In this document: one piece after another, positions 47,975 to 58,340 of the stretch
Numbering within the stretch: the first letter of the stretch is position 1
Layout: each line of letters begins with the position of its first letter
DNA from: Acidovorax defluvii
GTDB taxonomy: Bacteria; Pseudomonadota; Gammaproteobacteria; Burkholderiales; Burkholderiaceae_C
NCBI GenBank assembly: GCA_003268905.1
Contig: QLTU01000005.1
Span: forward strand, 124,001 to 188,000
DNA: 64,000 nucleotides
Direction of reading: 5' to 3'
Position numbers and translations under genes: made by a program
Notes under the pieces: model-generated
What the model saw: only the letters and a program-made list of their open reading frames with translations
Told to the model about the DNA's origin: nothing
The model's database searches: none

Positions 47975-49444
47975 TTATTTGGAAGGGCGAATCAAGGCAT
48001 ATTGGGCCCACTCACCCCGACGGTACAAAACATTGATCGGCTTGTTCTTGTCCACCTTGGCCAGCGCCGCCTCGAAATCCTTGACCCCGCCAATTTCGGT
48101 GTTGGCGATGGAAAGGATGACGTCACCCTCGCGCAGGCCGGCACGTGCAGCGGCATCGGTGGCCGAATTCACCACCACCCCACCCCGGATGTTCAGCTCT
48201 TTCTTTTGCGCATCGGTCAGCGCGCTCACCGATAACCCGATCAACTGTGCAGCAGCCGAGGCTTTTGGTTTTTCTTCCCGCTCCGCAGCCTTGCGCACCG
48301 GCTTGTCGCCCTCGATCTCCGCGATGGTGAGGCTCAGGTCCTTGGCGGTGCCGCGGCGGAACACCGTGACCGTGCTTTTCGTTCCGGGCTTGGTGTTGCC
48401 CACGAGGCGCGGAAGATCTGCCAGCTTGTCGATCGCCTTGCCATCAAAACGGGTGATGATGTCGCCCGCCTCGATGCCTGCCTTTTCAGCGGGCGACCCG
48501 GACTCCACGCTCGTGACCAGTGCGCCCGATGCCTTGCCAAGGCCAATGGATTCGGCGACATCTTTGGAGACCTGACCAATCTGGACACCGATGCGCCCGC
48601 GGGTCACGCGGCCAGACGCACGCAGTTGCTCACTGACCCGAATGGCCTCGTCCATGGGAATCGCAAACGAGATGCCCATGAAGCCGCCAGACCGCGAATA
48701 GATCTGGCTGTTGATCCCCACCACCTCGCCGCGCATATTGATCAATGGCCCGCCAGAGTTGCCGGGATTGATGGCCACGTCGGTCTGGATGAATGGCAGA
48801 TAGTCCCCCGTATCGCGTTGCTTGGCGCTCACGATACCGGCGGTGACCGTGCTCTCCAGGCCAAACGGCGAACCGATGGCCATCACCCATTCACCCACCT
48901 TCAGGCGGCTGACGTCTCCCACCTTCACAGCGGGGAGTCCTGTCGCTTCAATTTTGACCACAGCCACGTCGGTGCGCTTGTCGGTCCCCACGATCTTGGC
49001 CTTGAACTCCCGCTTGTCCGTCAGGGTGACGATGACCTCGTCAGCGCCGTCCACGACGTGCGCATTGGTCATCACGTAACCGTCGGCCGTCAGGATGAAT
49101 CCCGATCCCACGCCCCGAGGCTGCTCCTCGTCGGGCTGGGGCCGCTGAGGCCTTTGTTGCCGTGGCATGTTGGGCATGGGCACACCAAAACGCCGAAGAA
49201 ACTCAAGCATGTCTTCATCCATGCCGTTGGTGTTGGTACGGGCCGACACCTTCTCGGAGGTGCGAATGTTCACCACCGATGGCCCCACCTGCTCCACCAG
49301 TTCGGTGAAGTCCGGCAAGCCACGCGACACGGCAGTTTGCGCATGGGCTGCACCATGGGGGACAACCACCAGACTCGCTGCTCCCATCAGCACGCCTGCG
49401 AGTGCATACGAGTGCAGTTTTTTCCAATCGATCCTGAGCATCAT
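47975..49444 (-). CDS. mucD: DegP/MucD-type periplasmic serine protease
   Basis: Degrades misfolded envelope proteins and dampens the sigma-E response. From 49444 (after AAAGG) it has 489 residues: signal peptide ending AAHA near 35, a His-Asp-Ser triad in TNAHVVDGADE (near 135), RTDVAVVKI (near 165) and NPGNSGGPLIN (near 240), then two PDZ domains (about 290-385 and 400-485). The longer in-frame upstream sequence has no homology. Order rpoE-rseA-mucD supports the name; no mucB lies between. Confidence 0.95.
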   Translation of the reverse strand: MMLRIDWKKLHSYALAGVLMGAASLVVVPHGAAHAQTAVSRGLPDFTELVEQVGPSVVNIRTSEKVSARTNTNGMDEDMLEFLRRFGVPMPNMPRQQRPQRPQPDEEQPRGVGSGFILTADGYVMTNAHVVDGADEVIVTLTDKREFKAKIVGTDKRTDVAVVKIEATGLPAVKVGDVSRLKVGEWVMAIGSPFGLESTVTAGIVSAKQRDTGDYLPFIQTDVAINPGNSGGPLINMRGEVVGINSQIYSRSGGFMGISFAIPMDEAIRVSEQLRASGRVTRGRIGVQIGQVSKDVAESIGLGKASGALVTSVESGSPAEKAGIEAGDIITRFDGKAIDKLADLPRLVGNTKPGTKSTVTVFRRGTAKDLSLTIAEIEGDKPVRKAAEREEKPKASAAAQLIGLSVSALTDAQKKELNIRGGVVVNSATDAAARAGLREGDVILSIANTEIGGVKDFEAALAKVDKNKPINVLYRRGEWAQYALIRPSK

Positions 49445-49492
49445 CGACCTTTCTTGAATTGTGGCAATGGTTACGAACAGATGTTGTATGCC

Positions 49493-49521
49493 TGTGAAGG
49501 CAACAGGAGTCACTTGGTTCC
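49493..49521 (-). promoter_or_regulatory. Candidate sigma-E promoter for mucD
   Basis: On the minus strand GGAACCA (49515-49521), 17 bases, TCACA (49493-49497). This approximates the RpoE consensus GGAACTT, about 16 bases, TCnnA. Transcription would start near 49486, 42 bases before mucD. It would make mucD a target of the RpoE encoded next door, as is known for degP. Confidence 0.55.
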
Positions 49522-50004
49522 CCGAAGCACACACTCCGTTGTACCGCACGCAACAGATGGCGCGATCCAGCACACCGTGCGTGCACGTGGGCGCCCTGCC
49601 CAAGTGGCTCGCATCAGACGCAGGGATTGCAGTGGCACCGCGCTGTGAGCAACAGGTCAGGCGCCAGTCAGGCGTCCGGCGGCGATAAAGCTTTGACACG
49701 GCGTCCAGGATTGCTGGCAGCTACCGGACCAGTCTGGACGCATCCCGTGTCTTCACGGCGAGCAGCTTTAGATCCAGCAGGAAGGCGCGCGTTACCTCAT
49801 TGCGCCGGAAGATGGCACAAGGCGCGCCATGTGTCGCCTCTACGCGCTTGATTTGCGGGGATCCGCTGCCAGCATGCACGGCTTTGGCACACGCCATTAC
49901 CTCACAGAACCGGCGGCACGACAAACTTGTCCAGGCAACTGCGTTGGCCGGAGCACTTTGCTCGCGTTCGCTTCATTCGGCGAACTGAATCGCCCCTCAA
50001 CGCA
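49522..50004 (-). other. Gap where mucB/rseB would be expected
   Basis: 483 bases between the candidate mucD promoter and rseA with no convincing gene. The minus strand contains a 67-codon frame (49721-49924) with weak coding character (CAIFRRNEVTRAFLLDLKLL) that I do not recognise. In many relatives mucB lies here and is about 1 kb. The stretch may be a degraded remnant or simply a leader. Confidence 0.4.
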
Positions 50005-50622
50005 TCAGCGGGCAGGGGCCTCAAAAGTGGCATTGCGCAGAAAACCTGCGGGCATCTGCAATGCGGACGTGCTTCCAAACTGTTTGTGGGCGGCTAAAAG
50101 CTCATCGAGGCGCGGGTCGCGAATCATGACCTGTTGGCCATCGTTGACCGAAACGCTTGCCACGGCAGCTGCCGACTGGGAAGGCGCAGGCGCGGCAGCC
50201 AATTGGGCACCAGAAGTCGCCCCGCCCTGCAACCCCGCCAAAGAACTCCAGCCAATGGCGGCTACGGCGGCCAATGACGCAAATCCGGCAGCCATCTTCC
50301 ATAGGAAAACCGATAAATTTGCGGCAACCGCCGTCTCGGGCATAGCAACCTGTTGCACCTCCGGCATGGCTTCGGACAGACGCCCGTACAGGGGCTCTTG
50401 CGCCAGTTGCTCGCGAAGCCGCATCACCATGGACTGATTGCCCGGCTGGTGTCGGGCCAGTTCGGGAGCACGCAAGACATCACCCACCAGATGATAAATC
50501 TGCCAGGTGGATTGACCCTCGTCCTGAGTCGCGAATTGCAGGGCCTGCGCCAGTTCCTCGCCCTGCAGTTCCCCGTCGGCCAAGGCCGACAATTGTTCGC
50601 GTTTCATCAAGTCTGTGTTCAT
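50005..50622 (-). CDS. rseA: Anti-sigma-E factor RseA-like
   Basis: Inner-membrane protein that holds RpoE inactive until cleaved under envelope stress. The 205 residues start MNTDLMKREQLSALADGEL; the N-terminal cytoplasmic domain has REQLSALADGELQGEELAQAL and TWQIYHLVGDVLR, the RseA/MucA signature. One membrane helix (LWKMAAGFASLAAVAAIGW, about 105-125) and an Ala-rich periplasmic part follow. It lies directly after rpoE. Confidence 0.92.
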   Translation of the reverse strand: MNTDLMKREQLSALADGELQGEELAQALQFATQDEGQSTWQIYHLVGDVLRAPELARHQPGNQSMVMRLREQLAQEPLYGRLSEAMPEVQQVAMPETAVAANLSVFLWKMAAGFASLAAVAAIGWSSLAGLQGGATSGAQLAAAPAPSQSAAAVASVSVNDGQQVMIRDPRLDELLAAHKQFGSTSALQMPAGFLRNATFEAPAR

Positions 50623-50692
50623 TGCGTCACCTGCCAAACGTCATCCCGGCCCCAATGGCCGCATCCATGTTCCGCCTCCGAAGAAACGTCCA

Positions 50693-51319
50693 TCACCAGC
50701 GCTTGCCCGACTGGTTTTCCAGCAGCGGGCGCACACGCGCAGAAATCGCCTCTCGGGCACGGAAAATCCGCGACCGTACCGTTCCGATGGGGCATTCCAT
50801 CGCCGCGGCAATTTCTTCGTAGGTCAATCCTTCTATCTCACGCAAGGTCACCGCTTGGCGTAAATCCTCCGGCAATGCCTCCATGGCCGCATTCACGGCC
50901 TCGGCAATTTCACGTGCGGCAAGAATGGTTTCGGGTGTTTCTTCGGAAGTTAGTTCATGTCCAAGGCGGGAAGTTTCATCTTCGTCATCACCGCCACGCA
51001 GAGCGTTTTCCGAAATGACGGGATTGCGCTTCATGTCCATGAGCGCCTTTTTCGCCGTGTTGACGGCGATCCGGTACAGCCAGGTATAAAACTGTGCCTC
51101 GCCACGAAACTGGTGCAGCGCCCGGTAAGCACGGATAAAAGTTTCCTGCGCAATATCCGGTACGAGGTCCGTGTCCCGCACCATGCGCCCAATCAGACGT
51201 TCGATGCGCCGCTGGTATTTGATGACCAGCAATTCGTAAGCGCGCTGGTCGCCCGCAACCGTGCGCTCCACCAGTTGGAGGTCGCTGTCTGTGGGAGCTG
51301 CAGGGGAAGTTACGGTCAT
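50693..51319 (-). CDS. rpoE: RNA polymerase sigma factor RpoE (ECF)
   Basis: Directs transcription of envelope-stress genes. The start MTVTSPAAPTDSDLQLVERTV at 51319 gives 208 residues. Region 2 includes YELLVIKYQRRIERLIGRMVRD and DIAQETFIRAYRALHQFRGEAQFYTWLYRIAVN; region 4 has LREIEGLTYEEIAAAMECPIGTVRSRIFRARE. The ECF02-type RpoE of proteobacteria. Followed by rseA and mucD, which regulate it. Confidence 0.97.
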   Translation of the reverse strand: MTVTSPAAPTDSDLQLVERTVAGDQRAYELLVIKYQRRIERLIGRMVRDTDLVPDIAQETFIRAYRALHQFRGEAQFYTWLYRIAVNTAKKALMDMKRNPVISENALRGGDDEDETSRLGHELTSEETPETILAAREIAEAVNAAMEALPEDLRQAVTLREIEGLTYEEIAAAMECPIGTVRSRIFRAREAISARVRPLLENQSGKRW

Positions 51320-51332
51320 TATCACTTTGAAT

Positions 51333-51839
51333 TCACGCTGGCGGGCGTCTGGCCGCAGCGGGTTCGTCGGCCGGGGTGGCCTCGGGCTTGGGGCGCGAAT
51401 ATACCGCACGCCGCAGATCGCCCCATCGTTCAGGAGCGCCCTGGCGCTCCAGCCATAACCAGGTGCGGCGCCCACCTGGTTCATCCAGACAAACCCACAG
51501 GTGACTTTGCAGATCCAACCTTACCCACAGGGCGCCCTTCAGGGGATGCGCCGGGTCGCCAGTTGGGCCGGCCTCCAGGTGCCAGCGAACACCATCCCAC
51601 TGCAGCACCCCATCCAGCCGCTGGCGCCAGAAATGCACAACCGCACCCGCAGCACACAGCCAGACGCCCAGGGCTACGGACAATCGCGCCGCCGAATCGC
51701 CGGCCCCTTGCAAAAGCCAGAACCACAATCCGGCACCACCCGCACCCCACAGGAAAAGCATTCCCCACAGCAACACGAAACCCTGTCCGACGGGATATCG
51801 GACAGGTGGAGCAGAAAAATAATGGGAGCCGCGGCGCAT
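51333..51839 (-). CDS. Small two-helix membrane protein, YgfX/CptA-like
   Basis: A 168-residue protein starting MRRGSHYFSAPPVRYPVG at 51839. Two membrane helices (about 18-38 and 45-65) are followed by a beta-rich soluble part (VLQWDGVRWHLEAG, ALWVRLDLQSHLWVCL, TWLWLERQGAPERWGDLRRAVYSR), a layout like the YgfX/CptA family that partners SdhE. No SdhE-like gene is adjacent, so the family match is tentative. It lies between fabF and rpoE, 13 bases from the rpoE start. Confidence 0.7.
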   Translation of the reverse strand: MRRGSHYFSAPPVRYPVGQGFVLLWGMLFLWGAGGAGLWFWLLQGAGDSAARLSVALGVWLCAAGAVVHFWRQRLDGVLQWDGVRWHLEAGPTGDPAHPLKGALWVRLDLQSHLWVCLDEPGGRRTWLWLERQGAPERWGDLRRAVYSRPKPEATPADEPAAARRPPA

Positions 51840-51954
51840 GATCAGCGTCGCCAAGGTAATTGCCGACAGCTGGACGATCCAAGCGCGCGGAGCGAAGCAG
51901 GGCAAAAAACCGTTTCAGGCTTGTCACCAACAAGGGCTGGCGACAGCAACCGCA
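51840..51954 (-). other. Spacer between fabF and the YgfX-like gene
   Basis: 115 bases without a supported gene. No complete sigma-E or sigma-70 promoter is convincing, though GAAACGGTTTTTTGCC on the minus strand is a weak sigma-E-like candidate. The rpoE promoter must lie here or within the neighbouring genes. Confidence 0.4.
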
Positions 51955-53199
51955 TCAAATCCGCTTGAAGACCAGCGTGCCGTTGGTGCCGCCAAAGCCA
52001 AAGTTGTTCTTGACGGCGATGTCGATCGGTATGTCCCGCGCCGTATTGGCACAAAAATCCAGATCGCACTCGGGATCCTGGTTGAAGATATTGATCGTCG
52101 GCGGTACCTTTTGGTGGTGCAACGCCAGTACGGTGAACACGCTTTCAATTCCACCGGCACCACCGAGCAGATGGCCTGTCATGGACTTGGTGGAGCTGAT
52201 CACGGTCTTGTAGGCATGATCGCCCAAGGCCGCCTTGATGGCGTTGGTTTCGTTGAGGTCGCCCAGCGGAGTGGACGTGCCATGGGCGTTGAGGTAATCC
52301 ACCTGATCGGCGTTGATGCCGGCATTGTGCATGGCGTGCAGCATGGCGCGGCGTGGGCCATCCATGCTCGGAGCCGTCATGTGGCCGGCATCGGCACTCA
52401 TGCCAAAACCGCTCAGTTCGGCATAGATCTTTGCACCGCGCGCCTTGGCGTGTTCGTACTCTTCGAGCACCATCACGCCCGCACCCTCGCCCAGCACAAA
52501 ACCGTCGCGGTCTTTGTCCCAGGGGCGGGAAGCGGTTTTGGGGTCGTCGTTGCGTGTGGAAAGTGCACGCATGGCGGCAAAGCCACCCACGCCCAGGGGC
52601 GACACGGTGGACTCGGTGCCGCCCGCCACAGCCACATCGGCATCGCCGTATTCAATCATGCGACCTGCCTGCCCAATGCAGTGCAGCCCGGTGGTGCACG
52701 CAGTCACCACCGAGAGGTTGGGCCCCTTGAAGCCAAACCGCATCGAAACGTGCCCAGCCACCATGTTGATGATGGAAGCGGGCACGAAAAAAGGAGTGAT
52801 GCGCCGAGGACCCCGTGCGGTCAACTCGGCGTGGGTGTTCTCGATCAGCGGCAAGCCGCCGATACCAGAACCGATCACGCAGGCAATGCGCGTTGCCAGT
52901 TCGTCGTGCAGGGCCTCACCCGTGGGCAAGCCTGCATCCTGCACAGCCTGGGCCGCCGCAGCGATGCCGAAATGGATGAAGGCGTCCATCGCGCGCGCAT
53001 CCTTGGCGCTGATGTAGGACTCCAGATCGAATCCCTTGACCTCGCCTGCAATCCTGCAGGAAAAGTTCGACGTGTCGAACTTGGTGATGAGATCAATGCC
53101 GGACTTACCGGCCAGGACATTGGCCCAGGAATCCGCCACCGTGTTACCCACGGGACTGACACATCCCAGGCCGGTCACGACAACGCGACGACGGCTCAT
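51955..53199 (-). CDS. fabF: 3-Oxoacyl-[acyl-carrier-protein] synthase II
   Basis: Elongating condensing enzyme of fatty-acid synthesis. The 414 residues have the Cys-His-His triad in [15 protein letters not shown] near 165, [13 protein letters not shown] near 305 and [15 protein letters not shown] near 340. It starts [18 protein letters not shown]. It follows acpP. Confidence 0.98.
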   Translation of the reverse strand: MSRRRVVVTGLGCVSPVGNTVADSWANVLAGKSGIDLITKFDTSNFSCRIAGEVKGFDLESYISAKDARAMDAFIHFGIAAAAQAVQDAGLPTGEALHDELATRIACVIGSGIGGLPLIENTHAELTARGPRRITPFFVPASIINMVAGHVSMRFGFKGPNLSVVTACTTGLHCIGQAGRMIEYGDADVAVAGGTESTVSPLGVGGFAAMRALSTRNDDPKTASRPWDKDRDGFVLGEGAGVMVLEEYEHAKARGAKIYAELSGFGMSADAGHMTAPSMDGPRRAMLHAMHNAGINADQVDYLNAHGTSTPLGDLNETNAIKAALGDHAYKTVISSTKSMTGHLLGGAGGIESVFTVLALHHQKVPPTINIFNQDPECDLDFCANTARDIPIDIAVKNNFGFGGTNGTLVFKRI

Positions 53200-53247
53200 G
53201 CGTAAAAACCTTCTGCTGATCGCTCAAGACAGGCGCTGGACGCCCGC

Positions 53248-53548
<301 letters not shown>

Positions 53549-53590
53549 CACGACCCGTCGCACGGATGAACCGACGTTAACTCTCAACAA

Positions 53591-54337
53591 TTACATGTAC
53601 ATGCCGCCATTGACGTGCAATTCCTGCCCCGTCACATAGCCCGCCTCACGCGATGCCAGGTAGGCCACCGCATGGGCAATGTCGGCAGGCTTGCCCAGAT
53701 GGCCCAGGGCGATCTGGGATTGCAGCGCCTTTTGCTGCTCTTCGGGCAGATTTGCCGTCATGTCGGTTTCAATGAATCCCGGCGCCACGCAATTGACCGT
53801 GATGCTGCGGCTGCCCAGTTCGCGGGCCAGCGCGCGCGTCATGCCAGCCACGCCAGCCTTGGCGGCTGCATAGTTGGCCTGCCCGGCATTGCCCGATGCG
53901 CCCACCACGCTGGTGATGCTGATGATGCGCCCAAAGCGCTGCTTCATCATGGGACGAATGGCGGCACGGCTCACCCGGAAAACAGCCTTGAGATTGGTGT
54001 CCAGCACGGCATCCCAGTCTTCGTCTTTCATGCGCATGGCCAACGTGTCGCGCGTGATGCCGGCATTGTTCACCAGCACATGCAGGCCGCCTTGCTGCTT
54101 GACAATGGAATCCATCAGCGCCTCGATGGCCGCGCCATCGTTGACATTCAGGTTGGCGCCCCGGCAGCCCGGGTAGGCTGACAGGGCCTTGCTGATGCGC
54201 TCTGCGCCCTCGTCCGTGGTGGCGGTGCCGACCACCTGGTAACCACGCACTGCGAGCTCCAGGGCAATCGCGGCACCGATGCCGCGCGATGCGCCGGTGA
54301 CCAGCGCCACCTGGGCTGGGGATACAGAATGCGTCAT
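53591..54337 (-). CDS. fabG: 3-Oxoacyl-[acyl-carrier-protein] reductase
   Basis: NADPH-dependent first reduction of each elongation cycle. The 248 residues have the SDR cofactor motif VTGASRGIGAAIA (13-25), NNAG near 90, and the Ser-Tyr-Lys triad in SITSVVGASGNAGQANYAAAKAG near 140-160. It overlaps the fabD stop by ATGA. Confidence 0.98.
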   Translation of the reverse strand: MTHSVSPAQVALVTGASRGIGAAIALELAVRGYQVVGTATTDEGAERISKALSAYPGCRGANLNVNDGAAIEALMDSIVKQQGGLHVLVNNAGITRDTLAMRMKDEDWDAVLDTNLKAVFRVSRAAIRPMMKQRFGRIISITSVVGASGNAGQANYAAAKAGVAGMTRALARELGSRSITVNCVAPGFIETDMTANLPEEQQKALQSQIALGHLGKPADIAHAVAYLASREAGYVTGQELHVNGGMYM

Positions 54338-55284
54338 GCCAACAACTCCCGGGTTTCGGCCAGCGTGGCCGGATCAAACAGTGCTGCGCCGACCAGTTCA
54401 GGGTCGATGCGTTTGGTCAGGCCCGCAAGCACCTTGCCGGGGCCACATTCAATGATATGGGTGATGCCACGGCCTTTCAGCGCCTGCACACACTCAACCC
54501 AGCGCACAGCACCAAAGGCCTGCCGGTACAGCGCGTCGCGAATAGCGTCGACATCCTGCTGCACGGCCACATCCACGTTGTTGAGCACCGGAATCTGGGG
54601 CACAGCCAGCACCACATCGGACAGCGCCATGCGCAGCTTTTCGGCGGCAGGCTTCATCAGGCTGGAATGAAATGGTGCCGACACGGGCAGCGGCAGCGCG
54701 CGCTTGGCACCCGCCGCCTTGAGCAGCTCGCAGGCCTTGTCCACACCCGCCTTGGTGCCAGCGATCACGGTCTGGATCGGGTCGTTGAAATTCACGGCCT
54801 CGACCACTTCGGTCGATCCCGTACCAAAGGATGCAGCCGCCTCGGCGCAACCAGCAATCACCCGGGACGCCTCCATGCCCAGAATGGCTGCCATGGCCCC
54901 CGTACCCACCGGCACGGCCTCTTGCATGGCTGCGGCGCGCAAGCGCACCAGCGGCGCTGCCTGTGCCAGTGTCAGCACGCCGGCGGCCACCAGCGCTGAA
55001 TACTCGCCCAGCGAATGCCCGGCCACGGCCAGCGGCATGGCCCCTCCTTCGGACAGCCACACGCGCCACGCAGCGACCCCAGCCACCAACATGACGGGCT
55101 GGGTGTTGGTCGTCAGGGCCAGCGCCTCCTTGGGCCCTTCCTTGATCAGCAGGGCGAGGTTCTCACCCAGGGCATCGGATGCCTCCTGAAGCGTCTGGGC
55201 CACGACCGGGTGATCGCCCCATGCGTCCAGCATGCCAACAGATTGCGAGCCCTGTCCGGGAAAGACAAATGCAAAGGATTTCAT
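54334..55284 (-). CDS. fabD: Malonyl-CoA:ACP transacylase
   Basis: Loads malonyl groups onto AcpP. The 316 residues start MKSFAFVFPGQGSQSVGML; the catalytic Ser is in VAGHSLGEYSALVAAG near 92 and the His in VSAPFHSSLMKP near 200. It lies between fabH and fabG. Confidence 0.98.
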   Translation of the reverse strand: MKSFAFVFPGQGSQSVGMLDAWGDHPVVAQTLQEASDALGENLALLIKEGPKEALALTTNTQPVMLVAGVAAWRVWLSEGGAMPLAVAGHSLGEYSALVAAGVLTLAQAAPLVRLRAAAMQEAVPVGTGAMAAILGMEASRVIAGCAEAAASFGTGSTEVVEAVNFNDPIQTVIAGTKAGVDKACELLKAAGAKRALPLPVSAPFHSSLMKPAAEKLRMALSDVVLAVPQIPVLNNVDVAVQQDVDAIRDALYRQAFGAVRWVECVQALKGRGITHIIECGPGKVLAGLTKRIDPELVGAALFDPATLAETRELLA

Positions 55285-55302
55285 AAAACTACAGTATTTA
55301 TA

Positions 55303-55352
55303 AGAAATATGCCTTTAGCCCTTATACAGCAAGCGCTAAAAGCTATAATTTC
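55303..55352. repeat. AGCGCTT-type repeat at the fabH 3' end
   Basis: AAATATGCCTTTAGCCCTTATACAGCAAGCGCTAAAAGCTATAATTT. A complete copy between fabH and fabD. Read on the minus strand its ATTATAGCTTTT provides the fabH stop TAG (55343-55345). Confidence 0.85.
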
Positions 55353-56320
55353 AGGAGCACCGCACCCCAGGTAAAGCCCCCGCCCACCCCTTCCAGCAGC
55401 AGGGTTTCACCCTTCTTGACCTGCCCGGTGCGCACGGCATGGTCCAGCGCCAACGGAATCGAGGCTGCCGACGTGTTGCCGTGCTGGTCCACTGTGACCA
55501 CCACCTTGTCCATGGACAGCTTCAACTTCTTGGCCGTGCTCTGCATGATGCGGATGTTGGCCTGATGCGGAATCAGCCAGTCGATGTCGGCATCGGTCAG
55601 GTTGGCTTTTGCCAGCGTGGCGCGTGCCGCTTTTTCGAGCACACCCACCGCCAGCTTGAATACAGCCTGGCCATCCATCTTGAGCAGGGGATCGCCCAGC
55701 ACCTCGCCACCCGATACATTACCCGGCACACACAGGATGCCCACATACTGGCCGTCGGCGTGCAGGTCGCTGGCCAGGATACCGGGCGTGTCAGACGCCT
55801 CCAGCACCACCGCGCCTGCTCCGTCACCAAACAGCACGCAGGTCGTGCGGTCCTTGAAATCCAGGATGCGGCTGAAAACCTCGGCCCCCACCACCAGCGC
55901 ACGCTTGGCGGCGCCGGTCTGGATCATGGCGTCTGCCACCGTGAGGGCGTAGACAAAGCCACTGCACACCGCCTGCACGTCAAAAGCAGGACAACCATTG
56001 GCGCCCAGCTTGTTTTGCAATATGCAGGCCACCGAGGGAAACACCATGTCGGGCGTGGAGGTGGCCACGATGATCAGATCGATGTCTTGCGGCTCGCAGC
56101 CGGCGGCCTCCAGCGCCTTCCTGGCCGCCTCCAGACCCAGATCGCCGCTGGTCACATCGGGCGCAGCGAAGTGGCGCGCCCGTATACCGGTGCGCTCCAC
56201 GATCCATTCGTCAGAGGTCTGGATTCCGCTCTGCGCCAGCTCGGCCACCAGATCGGCGTTGGTCACCCGGCGGGGAGGCAGATAACTGCCGGTGCCGGTA
56301 ATGCGGGAATAGCGTCTCAT
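55343..56320 (-). CDS. fabH: 3-Oxoacyl-[acyl-carrier-protein] synthase III
   Basis: Starts fatty-acid synthesis from acetyl-CoA and malonyl-ACP. The 325 residues have Cys in [16 protein letters not shown] near 115, His in [12 protein letters not shown] near 250 and Asn in [14 protein letters not shown] near 280. The ATG at 56320 overlaps the plsX stop by one base (TGATG). The stop codon comes from a palindromic repeat. Confidence 0.98.
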   Translation of the reverse strand: MRRYSRITGTGSYLPPRRVTNADLVAELAQSGIQTSDEWIVERTGIRARHFAAPDVTSGDLGLEAARKALEAAGCEPQDIDLIIVATSTPDMVFPSVACILQNKLGANGCPAFDVQAVCSGFVYALTVADAMIQTGAAKRALVVGAEVFSRILDFKDRTTCVLFGDGAGAVVLEASDTPGILASDLHADGQYVGILCVPGNVSGGEVLGDPLLKMDGQAVFKLAVGVLEKAARATLAKANLTDADIDWLIPHQANIRIMQSTAKKLKLSMDKVVVTVDQHGNTSAASIPLALDHAVRTGQVKKGETLLLEGVGGGFTWGAVLLKL

Positions 56321-57372
56321 CAATGTGTTGTCGCCACAGCGCCGGGCGTTGGCTGGGCATTGCCAGGCGCCAGCAGGGGCGCCGCATGCGCAATCCGGGT
56401 CCGGACACGATCGAGCAGGTTGTTGCGGGCTGCATCATACGCCCGGTTCAATGCCTGCTCGAAAGCCATGGTGTCGGCCGAACCGTGGCTCTTGAACACC
56501 AGCCCCCGCAGGCCCAACAGCGCCGCGCCGTTGTATCGACGGTAATCTATGCGCTTCATGAGCGCTTTTAGCACCGGATAGGCAAAGATGGCGGCAATTT
56601 TTGTCAGGATATTGCGCGAGAACTCTTGCTTGAGTCCACCCACCACCATGGTCGCCACGCCCTCACTGGCTTTCAGCGCCACATTGCCCACGAAACCGTC
56701 ACACACCACGATGTCCACGGTTCCCTTGAAAATGTCATTGCCTTCCACATTGCCATAAAAATTCAGATCGCCCGAATTGGCAGCAGATCGAAGCAGTTCG
56801 CCAGCTTTTTTGATCACTTCACTGCCCTTGATGATTTCTTCGCCAATGTTGAGCAAACCCACCGTGGGCTCCTCGACACCCTTGAGCACCGACACCAGCG
56901 CAGAACCCATGACGGCAAACTGCAAAAGGTGCTCGGCAGAGCAGTCCACATTGGCCCCCAGGTCGAGCACCGTGGTGGCACCACCCTGGGCATTGGGCAT
57001 CTGGGTGGCAATGGCCGGGCGGTCAATGCCATCGAGCGTCTTGAGGATATAGCGGGCAATGGCCATCAAGGCACCCGTGTTGCCGGCGGAAACCGCAGCA
57101 GCAGCCGTGCCATCCTTTACCTGCTGAATGGCAACGCGCATGGACGAATCCTTCTTGCGGCGCAGGGCAATCTCCACGGGGTCATCCATGGCAACCACCT
57201 CGGTGGCCAACACCACGGTAGCGCGCTCGTGCGAGAACGATTCAAAACTGTCCTTCAGACCGACCAGCAGCAGATGGGCATCGGGATGATTGTCGAGGAA
57301 CTGGCGGCACGCCGCGAGCGTGACGCGGGGGCCGTGGTCGCCCCCCATGCAGTCAACAGCCAGTGTGATCAT
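56320..57372 (-). CDS. plsX: Phosphate acyltransferase PlsX
   Basis: Makes acyl-phosphate from acyl-ACP for phospholipid synthesis. The 350 residues start [33 protein letters not shown] near 95, [20 protein letters not shown] near 130 and [20 protein letters not shown] near 225 are family motifs. It lies between rpmF and fabH, the usual order. A terminator-like hairpin precedes it. Confidence 0.97.
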   Translation of the reverse strand: MITLAVDCMGGDHGPRVTLAACRQFLDNHPDAHLLLVGLKDSFESFSHERATVVLATEVVAMDDPVEIALRRKKDSSMRVAIQQVKDGTAAAAVSAGNTGALMAIARYILKTLDGIDRPAIATQMPNAQGGATTVLDLGANVDCSAEHLLQFAVMGSALVSVLKGVEEPTVGLLNIGEEIIKGSEVIKKAGELLRSAANSGDLNFYGNVEGNDIFKGTVDIVVCDGFVGNVALKASEGVATMVVGGLKQEFSRNILTKIAAIFAYPVLKALMKRIDYRRYNGAALLGLRGLVFKSHGSADTMAFEQALNRAYDAARNNLLDRVRTRIAHAAPLLAPGNAQPTPGAVATTH

Positions 57373-57420
57373 GGGCGACTTGTCCGGCCGGCAGTGCGGG
57401 CCGAAAGATAAATGCAACGG

Positions 57421-57464
57421 TCAAAACAAAGGCCCGAGCTACAGATGCAGTAGCAGCGGGCCTT
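57421..57464 (-). terminator. Hairpin with T-run between rpmF and plsX
   Basis: AAGGCCCG (57429-57436) pairs with CGGGCCTT (57457-57464); inside, GCTAC/GTAGC forms a second stem. On the minus strand TGTTTTGACC follows. It probably attenuates read-through from rpmF into plsX so that L32 is made in excess. Confidence 0.8.
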
Positions 57465-57480
57465 GTGGAGAGGGCTAAAG

Positions 57481-57663
57481 TCAGGCTTCAGACTTGTTCT
57501 TCAGCACCTGGCGGCCACGGTAGAAGCCGTTGGGGCTGATGTGGTGGCGCAGATGCGTTTCACCGGTGGTGGGTTCCACAGCAATGCCCGGCACGTTCAG
57601 GGCATTGTGCGAGCGGTGCATGCCGCGCTTGGAAGGGGACTTTTTGTTTTGCTGAACGGCCAT
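57481..57663 (-). CDS. rpmF: 50S ribosomal protein L32
   Basis: A 60-residue basic protein starting [19 protein letters not shown], with [15 protein letters not shown] and [10 protein letters not shown]. No zinc-binding Cys is present, so it is the Cys-free form. It sits between yceD and plsX as in most proteobacteria. Confidence 0.98.
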   Translation of the reverse strand: MAVQQNKKSPSKRGMHRSHNALNVPGIAVEPTTGETHLRHHISPNGFYRGRQVLKNKSEA

Positions 57664-57763
57664 GATGGCTCCTGGTCTTGAATAGGGTTGGTAAAAACGC
57701 GATCAGCCCAAAAAAGACCCGAGGGGATTCGCGTGAAGCCCACGATTATATCCCAAACACCAA

Positions 57764-58315
57764 TTACTGTCCCTTTTCTTCTTTGCGCAGGCCAGCCAAC
57801 GCGGCAAAGGGGTTGGGTTTTTCTGCACTCGCCGCCTCAAAATCGTCGTCGCTGGAGGCCAGCGGCACGGCCGTGGGGCACTCATCGTGGCGCGGAACCA
57901 CAGGAAGGGCCATCAGCAACTCATCCTCGATCAACTCGCGCAAATCGAATTCACGGCTCAGGGCCAGCAGATCTTCCTCACTCTCGTCGTCCAGCGCCTC
58001 GGCCGTGGCTTCGTCGGCCACGAAACGAAACGAGCGCTCCACGGCCAATGGCACATCCACCGGCGTCAGGCAGCGCTGGCATTCCATGGGAAACGTGGCC
58101 TGCACCTTCATGTGCAGCCACACCTGACCGCTGTCACCGAGTTCCGTGCGCAGCTCGCCCGTGGCCGTCCAGTCCACCCGCAAATCGGGATGCAGGCCCT
58201 TGGCCTCCTGGGACAACCGCTCGTATTTCAGCAGCGAGTCGTGCCCGGACAGGTGTCCGCTTACCTGAGCGAAGGCCTTGACATCGAGCCGGTCGGGAGA
58301 GAATTCCTTGGTCAT
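57764..58315 (-). CDS. YceD/DUF177 family protein
   Basis: A 183-residue protein starting MTKEFSPDRLDVKAFAQVSG. The conserved core is VQATFPMECQRCLTPVDVPLAVERSFRFV with the CxxC pair, then an acidic stretch. In plants and some bacteria the family is needed for 23S rRNA accumulation. It always neighbours rpmF. It diverges from maf with only 25 bases between start codons. Confidence 0.93.
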   Translation of the reverse strand: MTKEFSPDRLDVKAFAQVSGHLSGHDSLLKYERLSQEAKGLHPDLRVDWTATGELRTELGDSGQVWLHMKVQATFPMECQRCLTPVDVPLAVERSFRFVADEATAEALDDESEEDLLALSREFDLRELIEDELLMALPVVPRHDECPTAVPLASSDDDFEAASAEKPNPFAALAGLRKEEKGQ

Positions 58316-58340
58316 GGCGGCAGTGTAAGAGAATCGCCCG

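Noticed and set aside
49721-49924. 67-codon frame as a mucB remnant
   Set aside because: I could not match any MucB/RseB motif; described only as part of the gap.
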